A stretch of DNA of 64,000 bases from Cognatishimia sp. WU-CL00825 (GCF_040364665.1 NZ_BAABWX010000001.1:868001-932000), one strand, 5' to 3'. Numbered from the stretch's first letter, positions 16,986 to 25,921 are shown. Numbers and translations are program-made. Notes: a model not told the origin generated them from the letters alone.

Positions 16986-18271
16986 CAGTCGCGGCGCCGT
17001 TCCAACCAGCCTTCAAGCCGTGCCAGGATTTCTGCGGCCAGATCTTCTGCTTCGATTTCTTCAACCGCTTCGGCCAAAAACGCCAGGGTCAAAAGATCGG
17101 TCGCAATCGATTTGGGAACACCACGTGCGCGCAGATAAAACAGGCCTTCTTCGTCAATCGCGCCAGAGGTCGACCCATGTGAACAGGCAACGTCATCGGC
17201 ATAGATTTCAAGTTCCGGTTTGGCTAGAAACTGGCTGTCACCATCCAACAACAATGACTGACTGATTTGATAGCCATCCGTATTCTGAGCATCAGGTTTG
17301 ACCAAGATTTTGCCCTGAAAGACACCGGTCGCACCATTGCGCAGCACCTTTTTAAACACCTGGCGGCTTTCACAACGCTGCGCATCATGTGTCACAAAAA
17401 CCGTGTCATCATGATGAAAATCACCATCGCCAACACAGGCCCCGGCCACATGCGCAATTGCGTCGTCTCCGGTCAATTCCAAAACGCATTCGTTGCGTGT
17501 CAAAACACCATTCACGGTGACCGTGAAAGACTTGAAAACGCTTTTCGTTGCAAGCTGCCCAAAAATATGGGTCGCCGCCCGACGTTGGTGGTCGCGTCCC
17601 TGGGCTCGAACGTGGTGAAATTCAGCATCGTCAGCAACATCGACTTCAAGCACCTTATTCAAACGCGCCGCAGCTGGGCCGTTTTCCAACAAAGTGAATT
17701 TGGCACCTTCTTCGACTTTTACGACATGGTGCAGCATTGCGTCCGAAAATTCGTTTTCGTGTCTGTAAATAAGGTTAACCGGCCGCGATACAACGCCGGT
17801 TGCGCGGATCACAACACCATCGGTGGCCATAGCGGTATTAAAAGCCGCCAAGGGGCGCTGAACAGGGGTTTGGCCCTTGGCTTCTAGCACACCATAGAGA
17901 TCTTTGGCCCAGTGGATGTCGGCCGTAGCCACATCTGCCAGACGTTCAATAGTCAGCCCCTCGCCCTCTAGAGCGTCTGAGGCATCGGCGTCAAACACAC
18001 CGTCAACAAAGACAACTTTCAGCCGATCAACACTGTCAAAAACCGGTGCTTCGTCGTGGTCAAACGGCTCGGCAGGTAAGGCGTCTTTGGCCGTCAGGCT
18101 TTCAGGACGGGTGTATTTCCAATATTCATCGCGGCGCGAGGGCAATCCATCTTGCAAAACCCGGGCCAGCGCAGCGCGTCGCACTTGTTCCATCCAGCCA
18201 GCTCCCGATGGCGGAGTTACACCATCCAAAATGGCCGCTGTTGCGCTTTGTTTTGCTTGCAACGCGCTCAT
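16985..18271 (-). CDS. sufD: Fe-S cluster scaffold subunit SufD
   Basis: A 428-residue SufD that joins SufB and SufC in the SufBC2D scaffold for cluster assembly in the cytoplasm. The C-terminal portion carries the beta-helix core typical of the SufB/SufD family, with the conserved segment DDVACSHGSTSGAIDEEGLF. The start overlaps the sufC stop by one base (TAATG), which implies coupled translation. Confidence 0.95.
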   Translation of the reverse strand: MSALQAKQSATAAILDGVTPPSGAGWMEQVRRAALARVLQDGLPSRRDEYWKYTRPESLTAKDALPAEPFDHDEAPVFDSVDRLKVVFVDGVFDADASDALEGEGLTIERLADVATADIHWAKDLYGVLEAKGQTPVQRPLAAFNTAMATDGVVIRATGVVSRPVNLIYRHENEFSDAMLHHVVKVEEGAKFTLLENGPAAARLNKVLEVDVADDAEFHHVRAQGRDHQRRAATHIFGQLATKSVFKSFTVTVNGVLTRNECVLELTGDDAIAHVAGACVGDGDFHHDDTVFVTHDAQRCESRQVFKKVLRNGATGVFQGKILVKPDAQNTDGYQISQSLLLDGDSQFLAKPELEIYADDVACSHGSTSGAIDEEGLFYLRARGVPKSIATDLLTLAFLAEAVEEIEAEDLAAEILARLEGWLERRRD

Positions 18272-19026
18272 TATGCGATCTCCGCCAGAATGTCGGCATA
18301 TCCGTTCTTTTCAACTTCCAAGGCCAGTTCCGGACCGCCGGTTTTCACAATGCGGCCAGCTGCCATGATGTGCACAACGTCGGGTTTGATGTGATCAAGC
18401 AGGCGTTGATAGTGTGTGATCACCAAAAAGCCACGTCCCTCATCGCGCAGCGCGTTCACGCCTTCGGACACCAGTTTCATGGCATCAACATCCAAACCTG
18501 AATCGGTTTCGTCCAGAATGCACATCTTGGGTTCCAGCATTGCCATTTGCAGGATTTCGTTGCGCTTTTTCTCGCCTCCAGAGAACCCAACGTTGACCGG
18601 GCGTTTCAGCATGTCTGCGTCAATTTTAAGCGACTTGGCTTTGGCTCGAATTTCTTTGAGGAACTCGGTTGCGCTCATTTCGTCTTCGCCGCGCGCCTTA
18701 CGTTGGGCGTTTACTGCGGTGCGCAGGAAGGTCATGTTGCCAACACCGGGGATTTCGACCGGGTATTGGAACGCCAGGAAAAGCCCTAGTGCAGCGCGTT
18801 CTTCGGCCTCTAGGACCAGCAGATCCTCTCCGTTCAGGCTGGCTTCGCCTTCGGTGACTTCATATCCGTCACGGCCAGACAGAACGTAAGACAATGTGGA
18901 TTTTCCAGAGCCATTTGGCCCCATGATGGCATGCACTTTGCCCGCTTCGACCTTGAGATCGACGCCTTTTAGGATTTGCTTGTCTTCGTCTTCAAGTTTG
19001 ACCTTCAGGCCTTTGATTTCCAACAT
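18271..19026 (-). CDS. sufC: Fe-S assembly ATPase SufC
   Basis: A 251-residue ABC-type ATPase powering the SufBC2D complex. Walker A is GPNGSGKST, the signature NVGFSGGEKKR and Walker B CILDETDSGLDVD. The true start is ATG 19026 (MLEIKGLKVKLEDED), the family's usual beginning; the frame upstream to 19062 is not coding. It lies 32 bp after a 57-residue membrane-protein gene. Confidence 0.96.
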   Translation of the reverse strand: MLEIKGLKVKLEDEDKQILKGVDLKVEAGKVHAIMGPNGSGKSTLSYVLSGRDGYEVTEGEASLNGEDLLVLEAEERAALGLFLAFQYPVEIPGVGNMTFLRTAVNAQRKARGEDEMSATEFLKEIRAKAKSLKIDADMLKRPVNVGFSGGEKKRNEILQMAMLEPKMCILDETDSGLDVDAMKLVSEGVNALRDEGRGFLVITHYQRLLDHIKPDVVHIMAAGRIVKTGGPELALEVEKNGYADILAEIA

Positions 19027-19058
19027 TATATATTCCTCATCCGCCTCGCGCTGGCGGT

Positions 19059-19232
19059 TCATTTTCTAATCAGAACCTGGGCAACCAGTGACCCAAGAAA
19101 CCCGCTGACGAAGCTGGTCGCCAGAATTTGTGAATTTGACAACATCGGAGCGATGTTGCTGATAACCAAGGCAAATGCCGCGCAAAAACCACCCGTCGTA
19201 CCGGCAGCCATAAGAGCAGCACGCCACATCAT
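19059..19232 (-). CDS. Small membrane protein in the suf operon (57 residues)
   Basis: A short gene with two hydrophobic segments ([16 protein letters not shown] and [15 protein letters not shown]) and a basic end. Its first ATG overlaps the stop of the YbjQ-type gene by 4 bp (ATGA), and a second ATG follows directly. Position and coupling argue that it is translated. No family recognised; it may work with the YbjQ-type protein or the other small membrane protein upstream. Confidence 0.7.
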   Translation of the reverse strand: MMWRAALMAAGTTGGFCAAFALVISNIAPMLSNSQILATSFVSGFLGSLVAQVLIRK

Positions 19233-19543
19233 TTTAGGACCACGGCAGTGCCAGAGGCCGAAACCATCAACATCGAATTGCCGACAACCTCATAATCCAA
19301 ATCAACCCCAACAACGGCATCCGCCCCTTTGGATTGTGCCCGCTCTTCCAATTCGCGCAAGGCCGTGTCCCGCGCATCTTGTAGCTTGCTTTCATACGCA
19401 CCAGAGCGCCCGCCTACGATATCGGTGATGGATGCAAATACATCGCGCACCACATTGGCACCCATGATGGCTTCACCCACAACAATACCGCGATAGTCAG
19501 CGATTGGACGGCCTTCGACCGAATTGGTGGTTGTGATAATCAT
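19229..19543 (-). CDS. YbjQ/DUF74 family protein
   Basis: A 104-residue protein of the YbjQ (heavy-metal-binding domain, DUF74) family, which forms small pentameric barrels of unclear function. The opening [20 protein letters not shown] and the central [14 protein letters not shown] are typical. The start is ATG 19543, four bp after the stop of the preceding gene. Being inside a suf operon raises the thought of metal handling, but that is inference. Confidence 0.88.
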   Translation of the reverse strand: MIITTTNSVEGRPIADYRGIVVGEAIMGANVVRDVFASITDIVGGRSGAYESKLQDARDTALRELEERAQSKGADAVVGVDLDYEVVGNSMLMVSASGTAVVLK

Positions 19544-19547
19544 CTGT

Positions 19548-19748
19548 TTAGCTCCCAATCCATTTGAACAACATCATCGCGCCCATGGCCAAGGCACCAC
19601 AGGCGGCAGCGGTTACAAAAACCGATCCGCCAATCAAGCCTTCGGTCTTGCCACTGCGTTTGCGAAATCCAAGACCAATGGCTGTGCCGACCGTAATGCC
19701 AACACCAACTCCTAAAGAGGCCTGCATAAGCTGTTGTAATTCACCCAT
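19548..19748 (-). CDS. Small membrane protein after sufB (66 residues)
   Basis: A 66-residue protein with two hydrophobic segments: a Gly-rich one ([17 protein letters not shown]) and a C-terminal one ([18 protein letters not shown]), separated by a basic stretch (RKRSGKTEG). The start overlaps the sufB stop by one base (TAATG). Function unknown. I use the ATG coupled to sufB, because an upstream frame to 19895 would overlap sufB. Confidence 0.75.
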   Translation of the reverse strand: MGELQQLMQASLGVGVGITVGTAIGLGFRKRSGKTEGLIGGSVFVTAAACGALAMGAMMLFKWIGS

Positions 19749-21271
19749 TAGCCAACCGAGCCTTCTAGGCTGATCGCAACCAATTGCTGCGCTTCCATGG
19801 CAAATTCCATTGGCAAGGCCTGCAACACTTCTTTGGCAAACCCGTTCACAATCAATGCGACTGCCTCTTCCTCTCCCATGCCACGCTGGCGGCAATAGAA
19901 CATTTGCTCGTCATCCACTTTCGATGTCGTTGCTTCGTGTTCGACGCGTGAAGAGTTATTTTTGACCTCGATATAAGGCACGGTGTGCGCCCCGCATTTA
20001 TCGCCGATCAGCAAACTGTCACATTGGGTGTAGTTGCGAGAGTTCTTGGCTTTCGGGTGCATCGACACCAACCCACGATAGGTATTTTGGGCCACGCCTG
20101 CAGAAATGCCCTTGGACACGATGCGCGATTTGGTGTTTTTGCCGAGGTGGATCATCTTTGTGCCGGTGTCGGCCTGCTGATGATTGTTAGCAATTGCGAT
20201 CGAGTAAAACTCGCCTTGGCTGTCATCCCCGCGCAAAATGCAGGATGGGTATTTCCAAGTCACAGCGGACCCGGTTTCAACCTGTGTCCACATTACCTTG
20301 GCACGGTCGCCACGGCAGTCTGCTCGTTTGGTCACAAAGTTATAGATGCCGCCTTTGCCGTTTTCATCCCCGGGATACCAGTTCTGAACCGTCGAATATT
20401 TCACTTCGGCGTCTTCTTCGATGATGATCTCAACCACAGCCGCATGCAGCTGTGCAATGTCACGAGCCGGTGCAGTGCAACCTTCTAAATAGCTGACATA
20501 ACTGCCTTTATCGGCGATGATCAATGTGCGCTCAAACTGACCAGTGTTTTCTGCGTTGATGCGGAAATAGGTCGACAGTTCCATCGGGCAACGCACGCCC
20601 GGCGGGATGTACACAAAGGACCCATCGGAAAATACAGCAGAGTTTAGCGTGGCATAATAGTTGTCAGAAACAGGAACCACAGTGCCAAGGTATTTTTTGA
20701 CCAGCTCTGGATGATCTTTGATCGCCTCTGAGATAGAGCAGAAAATCACGCCGGCTTTTTTCAATTCAGCCTGAAAAGTTGTTCCGACGGACACCGAGTC
20801 AAACACCGCATCAACCGCAACTTTGCGGCCTTCGGCGGGCATGTTTTCCGCGCCTTCAACGCCGGCCAAAATCATCTGTTCTTTCAGTGGAATTCCAAGT
20901 TTTTTGTATGTTTCCAAAAGCTTAGGGTCAACTTCATCCAGGGACTTGGGTTTGACTTCCATCGATTTTGGACGCGCATAGTAATACTGGTCCTGGAAAT
21001 CGATTTCGGGATAATCCACCATGGCCCAATCAGGTTCGACTTTGGTCAGCCAGCGCTTATAGGCTTCCAGGCGCCATTCGGTCATCCATTCGGGTTCGTC
21101 GTTTTTGTCCGAAATCAAACGCACGATATCTTCGTTCAGCCCTTTTGGGGCATATTCCATCTCGATATCGGTTTCCCAACCGTATTTATACTTGCCACCG
21201 ACTTCGCGAACGGCGTCGACAGTTTCCTGATCAACGCCTTCTTTGACGTCTGCATGTTCCAAAGTGGCCAT
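19748..21271 (-). CDS. sufB: Fe-S cluster scaffold subunit SufB
   Basis: A 507-residue SufB, the scaffold subunit on which Fe-S clusters form. Strongly conserved stretches include [40 protein letters not shown] and the C-terminal [20 protein letters not shown]. An AAAGGAG ribosome site lies before the start, 15 bp after the IscS-type gene. It is followed by a coupled small membrane gene and not directly by sufC, unlike enterobacterial suf operons. Confidence 0.97.
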   Translation of the reverse strand: MATLEHADVKEGVDQETVDAVREVGGKYKYGWETDIEMEYAPKGLNEDIVRLISDKNDEPEWMTEWRLEAYKRWLTKVEPDWAMVDYPEIDFQDQYYYARPKSMEVKPKSLDEVDPKLLETYKKLGIPLKEQMILAGVEGAENMPAEGRKVAVDAVFDSVSVGTTFQAELKKAGVIFCSISEAIKDHPELVKKYLGTVVPVSDNYYATLNSAVFSDGSFVYIPPGVRCPMELSTYFRINAENTGQFERTLIIADKGSYVSYLEGCTAPARDIAQLHAAVVEIIIEEDAEVKYSTVQNWYPGDENGKGGIYNFVTKRADCRGDRAKVMWTQVETGSAVTWKYPSCILRGDDSQGEFYSIAIANNHQQADTGTKMIHLGKNTKSRIVSKGISAGVAQNTYRGLVSMHPKAKNSRNYTQCDSLLIGDKCGAHTVPYIEVKNNSSRVEHEATTSKVDDEQMFYCRQRGMGEEEAVALIVNGFAKEVLQALPMEFAMEAQQLVAISLEGSVG

Positions 21272-21286
21272 CTGCGTCTCCTTTAG

Positions 21287-22327
21287 TCACGCCGCTCGGG
21301 CGCGGAATTTTTCTTTTTGAGACAGCCATTTAGCGGCAAATCCCAAAACGTCCTGTTCTGTTGTTTCAGGGCCAAGACTGACCCTTATCGCGCTTGACGC
21401 TGTGATGGCGTCGTAACCCATAGCAGCAAGGACCTTGCTGCTTTTCACTTTGCCTGACGAACAGGCAGACCCAGCCGAAATTGCATATCCCGCCAAGTCC
21501 ATTTGCATCACTTGCGTTTCGCCTTTCCAGCCCGGAGTTGCAATGCAAGAAGTGTTTGGCAGCCGCTTTGCATCCTTGCCAACAAAGATTGTCTCTGAAT
21601 CAGCATTTGCAAGGGTGGTTTCCAGCAGATCACGCAGTTTTTCAACACGTTTCCAAACACCGGTTTCTAAATCTTGTACTGCAGCTTTGGCCGCGGCGGC
21701 AAACCCGGCCGCGCCAATGATGTTCTCAGTCCCGGCACGCCGCCCCATTTCTTGACCACCACCGCGCATTTGCGCCGTCAAATCAATACCGCGTCGCATC
21801 ACCAATGCGCCGATCCCTTTGGGGCCGCCCAGTTTGTGCGCCGAGATCAAAGCGATGTCTGCCCCAAGCCAGTTAAAGGCCACAGGCAGCTTTCCAAAGG
21901 CCTGGGTCATATCAGATACCGCCAGACCGTTAGGTAGGCTCTGTAGAATACCGGTTTCGGAATTGGCAAGCTGAAGACAGGATTTGGCGGGATCCTTAAC
22001 AGACACTTCCCCATCGCGCGAAGTAGAAATATCACTTTTAATCCAAGAGCTTACCGCATCATGTTCAATGTTCGACCCATGCAGGTCACGACCTTGTAAG
22101 GCCAAAGCCGCGGCTTCGGTGGCGCTTGATGTAAAGACAACTTCTGCACCATCAGCCCCAAAGGATGTGGCAATATCTTGACGCGCCTTTTCTAGCAAGG
22201 ATTTGGCGGCGCGGCCTTCGGCATGCACAGACGACGGATTGCCCGAAACTTCAAAAGCTTCAACCATCGCACGCTTGGCCTCAGGGCGCAGCGGTGTTGT
22301 GGCGTTATGGTCCAAATAGACCCTCAT
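21287..22327 (-). CDS. Cysteine desulfurase, IscS/NifS type
   Basis: A 346-residue PLP-dependent desulfurase. The PLP lysine is in SAHKLGGPKG and the active cysteine in SAGSACSSGKV, which marks the group I (IscS/NifS) class. It is shorter than E. coli IscS (about 404). Its start overlaps the iscR stop by 4 bp. With SufS at the other end, the operon encodes two desulfurases of different class, an arrangement known in Rhodobacter relatives. Confidence 0.92.
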   Translation of the reverse strand: MRVYLDHNATTPLRPEAKRAMVEAFEVSGNPSSVHAEGRAAKSLLEKARQDIATSFGADGAEVVFTSSATEAAALALQGRDLHGSNIEHDAVSSWIKSDISTSRDGEVSVKDPAKSCLQLANSETGILQSLPNGLAVSDMTQAFGKLPVAFNWLGADIALISAHKLGGPKGIGALVMRRGIDLTAQMRGGGQEMGRRAGTENIIGAAGFAAAAKAAVQDLETGVWKRVEKLRDLLETTLANADSETIFVGKDAKRLPNTSCIATPGWKGETQVMQMDLAGYAISAGSACSSGKVKSSKVLAAMGYDAITASSAIRVSLGPETTEQDVLGFAAKWLSQKEKFRARAA

Positions 22328-22788
22328 GCGCAGTCATCCACCACTGAAAACAGCGAAGGCACTGCCGGGCATGGCGCGAGTCCGTTTTCAATCACATCAG
22401 ACAAACGGGTCTGATGCAGAAACACATAAACATGGGCAGACAGCCCTTCCCACAACCTGTTGGTGACCGATTGTGCGCGCGACCCACTTTGCGCCCCAGA
22501 AGCACCGGCCCCGGTGTGCAGCGCGGAAACGGTTTCATCCACAGCCGTCAAAATATTAAGCACTCGAATCTCTGCCATTGGGCGCGACAGCTTGTATCCA
22601 CCGCCGGGCCCCCGCACAGAGTCAACTAATCCGGCACGACGAAGTTTTACAAACAACTGTTCCAGATAGGCCAAAGATATATCTTGACGTTGGGACACTT
22701 CGGACAAAGTAACAAGCTTATCAGTATCTTGCAGGGCAATGTCAGCCAGAGCGACCACCGCGTAGCGGCCTTTTGTAGATAGTTTCAT
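22324..22788 (-). CDS. iscR: Rrf2-family transcriptional regulator (IscR)
   Basis: A 154-residue IscR-type regulator heading the suf operon. The winged-helix N-terminus is canonical (MKLSTKGRYAVVALADIALQ, RGPGGGYKLSRP). The three cysteines that hold the 2Fe-2S cluster in E. coli IscR are absent: the segment TGAGASGAQSGSRAQSVTNR has none. The only cysteines are near the C-terminus (APCPAV and DDCA). Cluster sensing must therefore differ from the classic model. A perfect palindrome about 95 bp upstream is its likely site. Confidence 0.93.
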   Translation of the reverse strand: MKLSTKGRYAVVALADIALQDTDKLVTLSEVSQRQDISLAYLEQLFVKLRRAGLVDSVRGPGGGYKLSRPMAEIRVLNILTAVDETVSALHTGAGASGAQSGSRAQSVTNRLWEGLSAHVYVFLHQTRLSDVIENGLAPCPAVPSLFSVVDDCA

Positions 22789-22880
22789 CAGAGACGCTCC
22801 TTACGCGAATTGATTGACCTGAGGCCTGACAATGCTTAGATCGCTAACAGCGTAGCCGGAACACTATCCGGATATAACAA

Positions 22881-22895
22881 TTAGAACCGTTCTAA
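22881..22895. promoter_or_regulatory. Palindrome TTAGAAC-C-GTTCTAA, likely IscR/iron-rhodo-box-type operator
   Basis: A perfect 7+1+7 palindrome between iscR (minus, start 22788) and the alpha/beta hydrolase gene (plus, start 22957), beside AT-rich TTATAT on the minus strand. It resembles my recollection of the iron-rhodo-box reported upstream of iron genes in Rhodobacterales and attributed to IscR. The match was made from memory, not by search. It could control both directions. Confidence 0.7.
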
Positions 22896-22956
22896 GGTAG
22901 CCAAGCAAATTCGTCAAGAATTCTTCGCGCCTAAGATGAAGGAGACAGGGACGCAT

Positions 22957-23610
22957 ATGCCCGAGGTCATTTTTCCAGGACCCGAAGGCCGTTTGGAAGG
23001 CCGTTATCACCCACAAAAAGACCGGGATGCACCGATTGCAATTGTTTTGCATCCGCATCCGCAATTTGGCGGGACGATGAACAATAAGGTTGTCTATAAT
23101 CTGCACTATGCCTTTTACAACATGGGCTTCACCGTATTGCGGTTTAACTTCCGTGGCGTAGGGCGCAGTCAGGGTGAATATGACCAAGGTATTGGCGAGC
23201 TAAGTGACGCCGCCAGCGCGCTTGATTACCTGCAATCCATGAACACAAATTCAAAACATTGCTGGGTTGCCGGCTTTAGTTTTGGCGCGTGGATCGGCAT
23301 GCAATTGTTGATGCGTCGCCCGGAAATCACTGGATTCATTAGTGTTTCTCCGCCGGCCAATATGTACGACTTTAGCTTTTTGGCACCTTGCCCATCCTCT
23401 GGCTTGATGATCAATGGCACCGCTGACCGGGTTGCACCTCCGTCTGATACGACAGCATTGGTGAACAAATTGCACGAGCAAAAAGGCATCACCATCACCC
23501 ACAATGAAATTCAGGGTGCGGGGCATTTCTTTGAAGAGCCACATATGGACACGATGATTGATGACGTCACTGGTTATGTGAAACGCCGCCTGACCGAAAA
23601 CACACGTTAA
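22957..23610 (+). CDS. Alpha/beta hydrolase
   Basis: A 217-residue alpha/beta-hydrolase. The nucleophile elbow is GFSFGAWIG, the acid probably the Asp in NGTADRVAPP and the base the His in GAGHFF. HPHPQFGGTMNNKV is a hallmark of this small-hydrolase group. AAGGAG at 22939-22944 precedes the ATG at 22957; an ATG at 22936 lies before that site and is rejected. It shares a divergent region with iscR and is followed 17 bp later by the 77-residue gene. Substrate unknown. Confidence 0.88.
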   Translation: MPEVIFPGPEGRLEGRYHPQKDRDAPIAIVLHPHPQFGGTMNNKVVYNLHYAFYNMGFTVLRFNFRGVGRSQGEYDQGIGELSDAASALDYLQSMNTNSKHCWVAGFSFGAWIGMQLLMRRPEITGFISVSPPANMYDFSFLAPCPSSGLMINGTADRVAPPSDTTALVNKLHEQKGITITHNEIQGAGHFFEEPHMDTMIDDVTGYVKRRLTENTR

Positions 23611-23627
23611 TTCAGAGAGTTATCTAA

Positions 23628-23861
23628 ATGAGTTATGTCGAGAACCTTGGCGAAAAACTGGCAAAAGACGTGTTGGCCGTCCAAAAGGAAACCAATGATC
23701 TGAATATTGTTCAGGAAATTGCCGCGGTTCTCGAAGCATCTTCGTCAACATTACACGAGGCCTTTATGACTGCCGTGCGGGTGTATGACGCCGAAGTACG
23801 CGCTAGAACACTGCTGGAAAGCAAACTGGATGCTGCCGAAAAAGCGGCGCGCGCGCGGTGA
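23628..23861 (+). CDS. Small helical protein of unknown function
   Basis: A 77-residue, almost wholly helical, charged protein ending in AAEKAARAR. No family recognised. It lies between the hydrolase and the HD-domain gene, overlapping the latter's GTG start by 4 bp (GTGA). Heptad-like spacing of Leu/Ala in the last 35 residues suggests a coiled coil. Confidence 0.75.
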   Translation: MSYVENLGEKLAKDVLAVQKETNDLNIVQEIAAVLEASSSTLHEAFMTAVRVYDAEVRARTLLESKLDAAEKAARAR

Positions 23862-25015
23862 GCGCCGACCGATTAGAGCAGCAACTTGCCTTTCTAACCG
23901 AAATTGACAGATTGAAAACCGTTGAGCGATCAACGCAGATTACCGATGGATCACGCGTCGAGAATTCGGCCGAGCATTCCTGGCACCTAGCACTATATGC
24001 ATTAATCTTGTCACCGTATGCTGCTGAAAATGTTGATATTTTCCTGTCTATACGCATGCTGCTGTTGCATGATTTAGTCGAGATTGATGTTGGCGATCAT
24101 CCCATCGACGTACAGACTGATTGGGCCGCCGTGGCTGAAAAAGAGCTGGTGGCTGCCAAACGTATTTTTGGGCTGCTGCCTAATGATCAAGCCCATGACC
24201 TTTTAGCGATATGGACAGAATTTGAGGCTGCGGAAACACCGTCGGCCAAATTCGCCAAGTATTTAGATTGGTCACAACCGATCTTTATGACCTTGTTCAA
24301 TCCAGATCGTCCTGACGCTCATATTGACGTTGTCATGAACAATTTGGAAACTGGTCGTGCCTCTGTTTTGCGTCAGGAATTTCCAGAAGTTCATTCTTAT
24401 GCCACGCGACTTTTGGGCTGGTCTGATACCGCGCCCGAAAAAGATTTTCAGGCCCGAATTGATTTTCTTGCAGAGATGGACAAGCTGAAATCAGTTTTGC
24501 GCGCGACCACTTTGTGTGATGCATCGCGGCGTGAAAACTCTGGAGAGCATAGTTGGCATATTGCCATGTATGCGCTGATCCTTGGAGAACATGCTGATCG
24601 CCCAATGCGGATGGATCGTGTCCTAAAAATGATTTTAATTCATGACCTTGTCGAGATTGATGCCGGCGACAAACCAATTCACGGCGACCATGACACAGCT
24701 AAAATGGCAATGATCGAGCAGGCGGCGGCCGACCGGATATTTGGGATTTTACCAACGGATCAACGCATTGAATTGCGCGCGCTTTGGGAAGAATTTGAGG
24801 CGGCTGAAAGTGATGATGCGGTATTTGCAAAATCGATCGATCGGGTTCAACCGGTAATCGCCAACCTTGAAACAGGTGGTGGCAGTTGGATCGAATACAA
24901 TGTGTCGCGCCAACAGCTCGAAGATCGCGTCGGTTGGAAAGTGGCCAAAGGCGCCCCTGCCCTTTGGTCTTATTTACAAGGCCGCCTCCGAAGCTGGTTT
25001 GCCCAAAATGCCTAA
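23858..25015 (+). CDS. HD-domain protein with two tandem HD domains
   Basis: A 385-residue protein made of two similar halves of about 190 residues. Each half has the HDDC2/YfbR-type motifs: ENSAEHSWHLALYAL then LLHDLVEIDVGD in the first, and ENSGEHSWHIAMYAL then LIHDLVEIDAGD in the second. Both halves keep the metal-binding His, His-Asp and Asp, so both may be active. Single-domain relatives dephosphorylate deoxynucleoside 5'-monophosphates. The GTG start is set by overlap with the previous stop. Internal duplication within one gene is the notable feature. Confidence 0.88.
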   Translation: MSADRLEQQLAFLTEIDRLKTVERSTQITDGSRVENSAEHSWHLALYALILSPYAAENVDIFLSIRMLLLHDLVEIDVGDHPIDVQTDWAAVAEKELVAAKRIFGLLPNDQAHDLLAIWTEFEAAETPSAKFAKYLDWSQPIFMTLFNPDRPDAHIDVVMNNLETGRASVLRQEFPEVHSYATRLLGWSDTAPEKDFQARIDFLAEMDKLKSVLRATTLCDASRRENSGEHSWHIAMYALILGEHADRPMRMDRVLKMILIHDLVEIDAGDKPIHGDHDTAKMAMIEQAAADRIFGILPTDQRIELRALWEEFEAAESDDAVFAKSIDRVQPVIANLETGGGSWIEYNVSRQQLEDRVGWKVAKGAPALWSYLQGRLRSWFAQNA

Positions 25016-25082
25016 GGGCCGAACCTAGTTCGGGGTCTGGCAAGATCCGTTGCTAGCGCTGCGCACGCGGTGTTTATTTTGC

Positions 25083-25130
25083 GTTATTTGTACAATTTGT
25101 ACGTTTCAGGCCGCGAAACGTACGATTCGC
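25083..25130. repeat. 48-bp GTAC-armed palindromic element, copy B (inverted)
   Basis: The reverse complement of this segment matches copy A (14453-14500) at 43 of 48 positions. The arms GTACGTTTC and GAAACGTAC and the GTACAA-type half site are kept, while the 7-base spacer is GCGGCCT here against GACGCTT in copy A. It lies between two convergent genes, the HD-domain gene and the glutamine amidotransferase gene. Confidence 0.8.
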
Positions 25131-25138
25131 TTGGGGTT

Positions 25139-25921
25139 TCAGGCCGCCATCGGGGCAAACCCAGTCTCTGTTGCCCCAGATTTCGAAATCGTCAGGAAAT
25201 GACCGGGTTCAAGCGCTTTCCAACCCGCTTCGTTTCGTTCCAAAGGTTCAGAAACCACAGCCCACCCCGCGCGATTTTCGCTGAAGCGATAATAGACAGA
25301 TGGCGCAATATGATCGCTGGAATAGCGCACCGCATAGAGTGTTTCACCGTCGCTGAAAGCCGCGGAAAGACGCATGTGCGGCGTGACCCCGGTTTTGCGG
25401 CTTTGGGTTTCCATATGCCCGACCGCCATTTGAATGGCCTGTTTTGGATCGTCGTCCAAACCAAATCCCAAGGCCAACAAGAAAAGCACCTCAGAATCGG
25501 TACTGCCACGACGGAATTGGTAAAGCTCGTCTGTGATCGCCATGTCAGCGGCCTTGCGGAACTTTTCAAATCCACCGACCTGCCCATTGTGCATGAACGA
25601 CCAATTGCGCGCCACGAAAGGATGACAGTTGGTGCGACTGATGCAGGATCCGGTAGAGGCGCGCACATGGGATAAAAACAGATGCGAGCGCACATGCCGC
25701 GCCACCGATCTGAGATTTGGATCTGACCAGGCAGGTGACACATCGCGAAACAGCCCCGGTTCAGAGCGCGCATCATACCAGGCCACGCCAAAGCCATCGC
25801 CGTTTGTTGTGGTCTTGCATTCCGAAGCCCCGACGCTTTGCGCGATCAAAGAGTGCGCCGGACGCGCGATCACATCCTCTAAGAAAATCTGTTTGCCATA
25901 ATAGGCCGCCCAGCGACACAT
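25139..25921 (-). CDS. Class II glutamine amidotransferase (YafJ-like)
   Basis: A 260-residue N-terminal-nucleophile amidotransferase. The ATG at 25921 gives MCRWAAYYG, so Cys2 becomes the nucleophile after Met removal; the upstream frame to 26107 is rejected for this reason. FLSHVRASTG and SFMHNGQVGGF are class II glutaminase motifs. There is no synthetase domain, as in YafJ-like proteins, so the acceptor of the ammonia is unknown. It is convergent with the HD-domain gene and divergent from typA. Confidence 0.9.
   Translation of the reverse strand: MCRWAAYYGKQIFLEDVIARPAHSLIAQSVGASECKTTTNGDGFGVAWYDARSEPGLFRDVSPAWSDPNLRSVARHVRSHLFLSHVRASTGSCISRTNCHPFVARNWSFMHNGQVGGFEKFRKAADMAITDELYQFRRGSTDSEVLFLLALGFGLDDDPKQAIQMAVGHMETQSRKTGVTPHMRLSAAFSDGETLYAVRYSSDHIAPSVYYRFSENRAGWAVVSEPLERNEAGWKALEPGHFLTISKSGATETGFAPMAA

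Noticed and set aside
16443..17138. 231-codon plus-strand frame across the YIP1 genes and sufD end
   Set aside because: It spans three coupled minus-strand genes and shows no domain or ribosome site.
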